DNA from: Pseudomonadota bacterium
GTDB lineage: Bacteria > Desulfobacterota > Desulfovibrionia > Desulfovibrionales > Desulfovibrionaceae
Assembly (NCBI GenBank): GCA_023435825.1
Contig: JAEZMB010000042.1
Span: forward strand, 1 to 10,054
Direction of reading: 5' to 3'
DNA: 10,054 nt
In this document: in pieces, positions 5,052 to 10,054 of the stretch
Layout of the letters: each line of letters starts with the position of its first letter
Position numbering within the stretch: position 1 is the first letter of the stretch
Position numbers and translations under genes: made by a program
Notes under the pieces: generated by a model
Told to the model about the DNA's origin: nothing
The model's input: the letters and a program-made list of their open reading frames with translations, nothing else
Databases searched by the model: none

Positions 5052-7319
5052 ATGGGAAAGGACCTTATCATCGTCGAGTCGCCGGCCAAGGTAAAGACCA
5101 TCAAGAAGTTTCTCGGCAACGCCTATGCCGTGGAAGCTTCCGTCGGTCATGTGCGCGATCTTCCCTCCAAGAAACTGGGTGTGGATGAAAAAGACGATTT
5201 CGCGCCGCAATATCAAATCATTCCGGGCAAGCAGAAGGTGGTTTCCAAACTGAAGGAAGCCGCCGCCTCGGCTTCGACCATCTATCTCGCCCCCGACCCC
5301 GACCGCGAAGGCGAAGCCATTGCCTGGCACGTGGCCCAGATCGTCCAGGACGCCGGCGTGCCCGTGCATCGCATCCAGTTCAACGAGATCACGGCCAAGG
5401 CCGTGCGCGAGGCGCTTTCCCATCCCCGCGACATCAACGAAAAGCTTTTTCTCTCCCAGCAGGCCCGGCGCATCCTGGACCGGCTGGTGGGGTACAAGGT
5501 TTCGCCCATTCTGTGGCAGAAGGTCAAAAGCGGCATCTCTGCCGGCCGCGTCCAGTCCGTGGCCCTGCGCCTGGTCGTGGACCGCGAAAAGGAACGCCGG
5601 GCCTTCGTGCCGGTGGAATACTGGAATTTCAAGGCTCGGCTCGCTGCCGGCACGCCCCCGGAGTTCGAGGCCGAGCTGGCCAAGTACCAGGGCAAGAAAC
5701 TCGAAATCGGCAGCGCCGAGGCCGCCGCCGCCGCCGAGGCGGCCATCACGGGCCAGCCCTTTGTCGTCACGGCCGTGACGGAAAAGGAACGCAAGAAGTC
5801 CCCGCCGCCGCCCTTTATCACCTCGACCCTGCAGCAGGCCGCCAACCAGCGCCTGGGCTATTCGGCCAAGCGCACCATGGGCGCGGCCCAGAAGCTCTAC
5901 GAGGGCCTGGAACTCGGCGACAGCGGCACGGTGGCCCTTATCACCTACATGCGTACCGATTCCACGCGCATCGCCGACGAGGCCCGCGACGCCGCCCGGG
6001 AATACATCACCGAGGCCCTGGGGCCGGACTACTACCCGGAAAAGGCCCGCCATTTCCGCTCCAAGGCCGGCGCCCAGGACGCCCACGAAGCCATTCGGCC
6101 CATCGATGTCCGCATCACCCCGGCCGACGTCAAGACGCTTTTGCCCAAGGACCTCTTTTCGCTGTACAAGCTCATCTGGGAACGCTTCGTCGCCTCCCAG
6201 ATGGCCGAGGCCAGGTTCTGGGACACGGCCGTGGACGTCACGGCCGGCCCCGGGCTCTTCAAGGCCAAGGGCCAGCGCCTGATTTTCCCCGGCTACCTCA
6301 AGGTCCACGGCCAGGAGGCTGGCGACGAGGCCAAGTCCCTGCCCAAGCTCGACAAGGGCCAGGAACTGACGCTGCTGGAACTCAAGAAGGAACAGAAGTT
6401 CACCCAGCCGCCGCCGCGCTACACCGAAGCCTCGCTGGTGCGCGAGCTGGAGGAAAAAGGCATCGGCCGGCCCTCCACCTACGCCGCCATCATCTCTACC
6501 CTCATTGACCGCGACTACGCCCGGCTGGAGGAAAAGCACTTCGTGCCCTCCGAACTAGGCGAAACCGTCTCGGACCTGCTGGCCGAACACTTCGTCAAGA
6601 TCATGGACGTCGGGTTCACCGCCGGCATGGAAGAGGCCCTCGACGCCGTGGCCGACGGCCGCACCGACTGGGTCCATCTGCTCAAGGACTTCACCGAGGA
6701 CTTCAATCCGACCCTGGCCAAGGCGGCCAAGGACATGGCCAAGGTCAAGGCCGGCAAGGAGACCGACGTCAAGTGCGAGCTGTGCGGCAAGCCCATGGTC
6801 ATCCGCTTCGGCAAGGCCGGTGAATTCCTGGGCTGCTCGGGCTACCCCGACTGCAAGAACACCAAGGAATTCGACCGCGCCGCCGACGGCGCGGTGATCC
6901 CCCGCGAGCGCAAGGCCGAGGAAGTCGCCTCGGTCGGGGCCTGCCCCACCTGCGGCAAGGATCTAGTGGTCAAGAAATCCCGCACCGGCAGCCGGTTCAT
7001 CGCCTGCACCGGCTGGCCGGACTGCAAATACACCAAGCCGCTGTCCACCGGCGTCCCCTGCCCCAAGGAGGGCTGCTCCGGCACGCTGGTCGAGAAAAGC
7101 TCCAAACGCGGTAAAGTGTTCTACGCCTGCGACGCCTACCCCCAGTGCGATTTCGCCGTCTGGGACTGGCCCATTAACGAACCCTGCCCCCAATGCGACT
7201 CCAAGATCCTCGTGCGCAAAAAGACCCGCGACGGCGAACTCATCACCTGCCCCAGCAAAAGCTGCCGCTACAAACGCGCCGTGGGCGGCAAGAAAGACGA
7301 GGGAGAGGGCGAAGAATAG
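5052..7319 (+). CDS. topA: DNA topoisomerase I (type IA)
   Basis: TopA relaxes negatively supercoiled DNA through a transient 5'-phosphotyrosine single-strand break. The 755-residue product starts with the canonical MGKDLIIVESPAK. The Toprim metal-binding residues are E9 and D82, D84 and E86 in DPDREGEA. The catalytic tyrosine is Y299 in ITYMRTDS, with R301 beside it. AHEAIRP (344-350) and EKGIGRPSTYA complete the core. Four C-terminal zinc ribbons start near residues 575, 631, 670 and 712, each with paired cysteines (CELC, CPTC, CPKEGC, CPQC), and a charged tail follows. An in-frame TTG at 5019 would add 11 unconserved residues, so I use the ATG. There is no clear Shine-Dalgarno site. A strong terminator lies 120 bp downstream. 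The gene is intact and the call is firm. Confidence 0.98.
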   Translation: MGKDLIIVESPAKVKTIKKFLGNAYAVEASVGHVRDLPSKKLGVDEKDDFAPQYQIIPGKQKVVSKLKEAAASASTIYLAPDPDREGEAIAWHVAQIVQDAGVPVHRIQFNEITAKAVREALSHPRDINEKLFLSQQARRILDRLVGYKVSPILWQKVKSGISAGRVQSVALRLVVDREKERRAFVPVEYWNFKARLAAGTPPEFEAELAKYQGKKLEIGSAEAAAAAEAAITGQPFVVTAVTEKERKKSPPPPFITSTLQQAANQRLGYSAKRTMGAAQKLYEGLELGDSGTVALITYMRTDSTRIADEARDAAREYITEALGPDYYPEKARHFRSKAGAQDAHEAIRPIDVRITPADVKTLLPKDLFSLYKLIWERFVASQMAEARFWDTAVDVTAGPGLFKAKGQRLIFPGYLKVHGQEAGDEAKSLPKLDKGQELTLLELKKEQKFTQPPPRYTEASLVRELEEKGIGRPSTYAAIISTLIDRDYARLEEKHFVPSELGETVSDLLAEHFVKIMDVGFTAGMEEALDAVADGRTDWVHLLKDFTEDFNPTLAKAAKDMAKVKAGKETDVKCELCGKPMVIRFGKAGEFLGCSGYPDCKNTKEFDRAADGAVIPRERKAEEVASVGACPTCGKDLVVKKSRTGSRFIACTGWPDCKYTKPLSTGVPCPKEGCSGTLVEKSSKRGKVFYACDAYPQCDFAVWDWPINEPCPQCDSKILVRKKTRDGELITCPSKSCRYKRAVGGKKDEGEGEE

Positions 7320-7358
7320 AGGGGTAGAGCTGGAGAGGGACGAGAAGCGAAGAGGGAA
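7320..7358 (+). other. Purine-rich tract after the topA stop codon
   Basis: The bases after the stop are almost all purines (GAG, GGA, GAAG repeats) and lead straight into the dispersed element. A very similar purine-rich tract (921-962, read on the minus strand) links the fliP stop to its own copy of the element, suggesting that tract and element form one unit. No coding potential. Confidence 0.45.
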
Positions 7359-7525
7359 GATGCCTCCGGCGGCCGGGGGCCGACCGCCCCCCCGGACCCC
7401 CCGAAAGGGGGTAAAAGGGGCTAGCGACAAAGAGAATGTTCGTCCGGGAGAGTTGGGGTATGCGCCACTCTTCCGGACGTTTTTTTGTGTGCGGCAAGAG
7501 AAAACAGTTGGTTCTGGATTGAGAC
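7359..7525 (+). repeat. Tandem repeat unit 1 downstream of topA
   Basis: The unit starts with GATGCCTCCGGCGGCC, identical to the element after fliP. Next are a stem CCGGGGG/CCCCCGG (7373-7395) and a second stem ACCCCC/GGGGGT (7396-7412) around a CGAAA loop. An AAAAGGGG block, the intrinsic terminator (7441-7486) and the ten-base word TTGGTTCTGG (7508-7517) follow. The same order of parts recurs in units 2 and 3. Confidence 0.8.
7441..7486 (+). terminator. Rho-independent terminator of topA
   Basis: CGTCCGGGAGAGT (7441-7453) pairs with ACTCTTCCGGACG (7467-7479) in a 13-bp stem with one G-T wobble. The loop is 13 nt, and seven T follow at once (7480-7486). This is a textbook intrinsic terminator in the plus direction. 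On the minus strand no T-run follows, so it should not stop transcription from the convergent gene. Confidence 0.9.
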
Positions 7526-7710
7526 GTTGCCTCCGGCGTCCGAGGGCCTGAGGCCCCCGCCCCCCCCCACTTGGAGAAAGGTTTCAAGGGGAGCGACGCA
7601 AGTTGCCGATGCAACGAACGCTCGTCCGGGAAAGCAAGGCCATGTGCCGTTCTTCCGACGGCTTTTCTGTCGCGTGGAAAGAGAAAAGTTGGTTCTGGTT
7701 TTTTTTCGAG
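7526..7710 (+). repeat. Tandem repeat unit 2
   Basis: It starts with GTTGCCTCCGGCG, followed by a stem GGGCC-TGA-GGCCC (7544-7556; same TGA loop as the fliP-side element), a run of nine C (7560-7568), CTTGGAGAAAGGTTTCAAG and a G block. Next are CGTCCGGG, a terminator-like hairpin at 7646-7662, TTGGTTCTGG at 7689-7698 and a run of eight or more T. The unit is offset from unit 1 by 167 bp at its head and 181 bp at the TTGGTTCTGG word, so it has diverged by indels. Confidence 0.75.
7646..7666 (+). terminator. Weak terminator-like hairpin in repeat unit 2
   Basis: GCCGTT (7646-7651) and GACGGC (7657-7662) form a 6-bp stem (innermost pair T-G) with a 5-nt loop, followed by TTTT and C. It occupies the place of the unit 1 terminator and shares its CTTCCG core. 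The stem is short and the T-run only four, so it is probably a decayed or back-up terminator. Confidence 0.45.
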
Positions 7711-7895
7711 GGTATGCCCGGCGTCCGGGGCCTCGGACTCTCCCGGTTCCACCATAAGCGTGAAGGGGCGAGGTTGTTGCCGGTAAAACGAACACGGCCC
7801 ACGCAAACGCCCGGCTCCAACAATGAGGCCACCGAACGCTCTTCCGACTGTTCTTCGGCTACGCAAAAATAAACAATTGGTTCTGGTTTTTTAAG
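7711..7895 (+). repeat. Tandem repeat unit 3 (most diverged)
   Basis: It starts with GGTATGCCCGGCGTCC and retains GAAGGGGCGAGG, GTTGCCGGTAAAACGAAC (unit 2 has GTTGCCGATGCAACGAAC), CTCTTCCGAC and TTGGTTCTGG (7877-7886), followed by six T. The hairpin near 7832-7859 is poor and lacks a T-run. The TTGGTTCTGG word is 188 bp from that in unit 2. Confidence 0.7.
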
Positions 7896-7919
7896 GGGTT
7901 GCCTCGGCAACCCCTTTTT
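7893..7919 (+). terminator. Terminator hairpin closing the repeat array
   Basis: AAGGGGTTGC pairs with GCAACCCCTT in a 10-bp stem around a CTCG loop, and TTTTT ends at 7919 (two of these T belong to the stem). It also contains GTTGCCTCGGC, which matches the head of a fourth, truncated repeat unit. The T-tract favours plus-strand termination. Read from the minus strand, the stem is followed by A residues, so it would be a poor terminator for the convergent membrane-protein gene ending at 7945. Confidence 0.7.
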
Positions 7920-7944
7920 GCGTCCAACGCCGTCGCGCCGCGAC

Positions 7945-10032
7945 TTACGGCTTTCCAGCGTCCGCCGCCGCCGTGGCCCCGATCACCAACGGATTGTCGG
8001 CGTCCAGCCACAGCTGCCCCCCGCCCGTGGCCTCAAACCGCACGGCAAACCCTTCGCCGCCGACCGGGAACGTCAGCCGCGTCCGGTTGTCGAAGCCCTC
8101 CCCGCGCTCGGGAAAATCCCCCTGCCTGTGCACGGCCCGGCCAAGCTCACGCCCATCGGCCGCCAGCGCCGTCACCGTGATCGTCTGGTCCGGCCCGGTC
8201 AGGCGCGGACAATACGACACCGAGCCGGCCGACGCCGCCGGACCGCGCACGGCGTAGACAAGCTCCAGGCCCAGGGCCGGATCTTCGGCCTGGATATAGC
8301 TGCCCCACTGGCGCACGCCCCGGGCTTCGGTCACGGCCGCCGTATAGCCGCCGTCGGCCCGCTCCACCCGGTCCGCCGCCGGCATGGCGATAAGCCCGGT
8401 CTCGGGCCGGGGGCGGTAAAACGTGTACGGCCCGGCCTTCTCGGCCGGCTCGTAATAGAGTCCGACAAGACCAAGCAACTTGCGGCTGACAAAGGCCCGG
8501 GAATCCACGAACCGGGCGGCCAGCCGGCCGCGTATCGCCGCCGCCATGGGCGAATCGGCCATGGCGGCCAGCCCCAGCCGGTCGTACATGTCGGTCTCGA
8601 AGGCGTCGTAGACCCAGAGTTTGCCGTAACCCGGCGTGGCGGCGAAGAGAAACGCCCCTTCGGCGTCGGCCAGCAGCGGCCCCTGGACATTGGCCACGAT
8701 GGTTCGGGCGGCCTCGGCTTGGGCGGTGGCAGCTGGGCGTGGGGCGAGGGTCGCGGCCGCCAGACCATGCAGGGTGATGCCGGACGGGAGGCAGCCGGCC
8801 AGGGCCAGGGCGGCCAACCCCCGGGCCACCGGGCCGCGCCCGGCCAGATAGCCGGCCAGCCGGGCCGCGCCCAGGGTGGCCACCGTGGCCGGCAGCAGCA
8901 AGTGGTTGGTGTCCGCGCCGCCCCACATGAGCGTGCGCCACAAAAACGGCATAAAGGCCAGCAGCAGGGCGTCGGGCAGCGGCAGGCGACGCCGCACGGC
9001 GCACAGGGCCAGCCAGCCGGCGTAGGCGGCCAGAAGTGGCCCGTGGCCGGCGGCGAACTCGCCCAGGCGGGCAGCGGCCACGCCATGGCTGTTGTCGGCG
9101 GCAAGGCCGGTCATGGCTTTGGGAAACAGCACGGTCTGCGCCCAGATTCCCGGGCCGAACCAGGCCAGGCAGAGAAGTCCCAGGACCGCGCCGCCGCCGG
9201 CCAGCCCGGCCAGGGCGGAAAGCCGCTCCTGCCGCGACAGGCGAAAGACGAACAGCAAGGCGGCGTAAGCTACGGCCAGGGGCCACATCTGCTGCTTGCC
9301 CAGGCAGGCCAGGGCCATGAGCAGGCCGCTGGCCGCGAAAAGTCTCAGGGCGTTGCGCCGACGGGCGGCCTCGAACACGGCCACGGCGGCCAACAGGCAG
9401 CCCACGGCCAGGGTGTCGGGCTTGCAGACAAAGGCGTTGCCCATCTCCGGCTGGGCAAAGGCGGTGAGCGCCGCCAAAAGCCCGGTCAGCGCGCCGCCAA
9501 GGGGGCCGAGGCTCTTGCCGTCCAGCCGGCGGCCCAGGAAAAACAGCGCGGCCAGGATGGCCGCCCCGCCGGCCAGGGCGGCCAGTTTGCCGGCCAGAAG
9601 CGGCGAGGCGGCAAAGGGCGTCAGGGCCGCCGCCGCGAGGTAGAATAGCGGCGGATAGAGCGTGACGAGGCGCGGCCAGGGCGGGCTGGCCCCGGGATAG
9701 ATGTCGGCTCCCCGGGCCACGAGCCAGCCCTTGAGGGCTTCGCGGCCTTCCAGGGCGTTGGCGGCAAGCGGCGAGAGGAGTTCGGGCAGCCGCGTCTGGA
9801 CCAGCACATCCCAGCCGGCCAGGCCGGCGGCCAGCACGGCGTAGAGCAGGCAGCCCCGGATAAACGGCGCGTCCGGGCCGGCGGCCGGGGCCGGGCGGCC
9901 ACGGAAGAGCAGCATGGTCAGCATGGGCAGGGCGGCGGCCGCCACAAGCGGCTCGCGCCAGTGCCCCAGGGCCAGGGCGGCCCCCAGCAGACAGCCGGCC
10001 ACGGCCAGGGAGACGAGGGTGTTTCGGGTCAT
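7945..10032 (-). CDS. Polytopic membrane protein, GT-C-type glycosyltransferase-like, with C-terminal beta-rich domain
   Basis: The 695-residue product is mostly hydrophobic, with many predicted membrane segments over residues 1 to about 430. After the third segment comes a hydrophilic loop with conserved-looking acidic residues (E95, E98) and GADIYP (108-113). It leads to LYPPLFYL (125-132), a pattern typical of the first periplasmic loop of lipid-linked-sugar (GT-C fold) transferases. CKPDTLAVG, LGKQQMWPLA and TNHLLLPATVATLGA also fit such enzymes. The last 120 or so residues are soluble and rich in beta-type sequence (ITVTALAADGRELGRAV, then GFAVRFEATGGGQLWLDADN), likely a periplasmic sandwich domain. 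Donor and acceptor cannot be told. The ATG start has no clear ribosome-binding site; a hairpin lies just upstream. It converges on topA. A general hypothetical membrane protein remains possible. Confidence 0.65.
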   Translation of the reverse strand: MTRNTLVSLAVAGCLLGAALALGHWREPLVAAAALPMLTMLLFRGRPAPAAGPDAPFIRGCLLYAVLAAGLAGWDVLVQTRLPELLSPLAANALEGREALKGWLVARGADIYPGASPPWPRLVTLYPPLFYLAAAALTPFAASPLLAGKLAALAGGAAILAALFFLGRRLDGKSLGPLGGALTGLLAALTAFAQPEMGNAFVCKPDTLAVGCLLAAVAVFEAARRRNALRLFAASGLLMALACLGKQQMWPLAVAYAALLFVFRLSRQERLSALAGLAGGGAVLGLLCLAWFGPGIWAQTVLFPKAMTGLAADNSHGVAAARLGEFAAGHGPLLAAYAGWLALCAVRRRLPLPDALLLAFMPFLWRTLMWGGADTNHLLLPATVATLGAARLAGYLAGRGPVARGLAALALAGCLPSGITLHGLAAATLAPRPAATAQAEAARTIVANVQGPLLADAEGAFLFAATPGYGKLWVYDAFETDMYDRLGLAAMADSPMAAAIRGRLAARFVDSRAFVSRKLLGLVGLYYEPAEKAGPYTFYRPRPETGLIAMPAADRVERADGGYTAAVTEARGVRQWGSYIQAEDPALGLELVYAVRGPAASAGSVSYCPRLTGPDQTITVTALAADGRELGRAVHRQGDFPERGEGFDNRTRLTFPVGGEGFAVRFEATGGGQLWLDADNPLVIGATAAADAGKP

Positions 10033-10035
10033 GTT

Positions 10036-10053
10036 GGGGCGCAGTATCGCCCC
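10036..10053 (-). other. Hairpin immediately upstream of the membrane-protein start codon
   Basis: On the minus strand GGGGCG and CGCCCC form a perfect 6-bp stem around ATACTG, ending 3 nt before the ATG. It occupies the usual place of a ribosome-binding site, and no purine-rich site is seen. The window ends here, so the promoter and any upstream gene cannot be judged. Confidence 0.45.
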
Positions 10054-10054
10054 G

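Noticed and set aside
4833..6539. 568-codon open frame on the minus strand opposite topA and overlapping the era start
   Set aside because: It mirrors the codon structure of topA in a GC-rich genome, has low-complexity Gly/Arg/Leu composition with no domain, and reads era out of frame. topA is unmistakable on the other strand.
7243..7910. Overlapping minus-strand frames across the repeat array with similar peptides (for example SEER motifs)
   Set aside because: The peptide similarity follows from the DNA repeats. The frame shifts between units through indels, so there is no selection for coding.
7359..7919. CRISPR array interpretation of the repeats
   Set aside because: The units are long (167-188 bp), diverged throughout and contain hairpins with T-runs; there are no short identical repeats with unique spacers and no cas genes.
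7918..9648. 576-codon plus-strand frame opposite the membrane protein
   Set aside because: The composition (Gly, Gln, His, Arg repeats) is that of the complement of an Ala/Leu-rich membrane protein; no domain is visible.

Overview
The window looks like chromosomal DNA from a GC-rich, flagellated Gram-negative bacterium. The best guess is a Desulfovibrio/Solidesulfovibrio-type sulfate reducer. This rests on protein character, the block of flagellar basal-body genes without fliM or fliR beside it, and GC-rich intergenic hairpin elements of a kind I associate with that group. No rRNA or taxonomic marker is present, so the assignment is inference.

Left and centre (384-4906), all on the minus strand: era, yggS, fliL, fliN, fliO, fliP and fliQ, in transcription order. 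From era to fliP the genes are tightly spaced or overlapping and look like one operon. It joins a ribosome-assembly GTPase and a PLP-homeostasis protein to the flagellar switch (FliN), stator-associated protein (FliL) and export gate (FliO, FliP, FliQ). The chain is broken between fliP and fliQ by 309 bp holding a dispersed hairpin repeat and two further hairpins. FliN has an unusual N-terminus: two copies of an EWAAAL motif flank a FliM-like DIDALF motif and a nine-glycine linker.

Right of centre: topA (5052-7319, plus strand) diverges from era across a 145-bp intergenic region and encodes a complete type IA topoisomerase with four C-terminal zinc ribbons. It is followed by 625 bp without a credible gene. 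That stretch is a diverged tandem array of about three 167-187 bp units. The first unit has a textbook intrinsic terminator, the second a weaker terminator-like hairpin, and a third hairpin with a T-tract closes the array. All are oriented for transcription leaving topA.

Right end (7945-10032, minus strand): a 695-residue polytopic membrane protein resembling GT-C glycosyltransferases, with a C-terminal beta-rich domain, convergent with topA.

The same dispersed element (shared 16-mer GATGCCTCCGGCGGCC, a GC hairpin, then a GAAGAAAGGG-TTTAA-GGGG-like segment) occurs after fliP and after topA, each time in the orientation of the gene it follows. A related copy lies at the left edge of the window. 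I see no CRISPR array, tRNA, rRNA, transposase or defence system. The most unusual material is the repeat/terminator mosaic and the FliN N-terminus.
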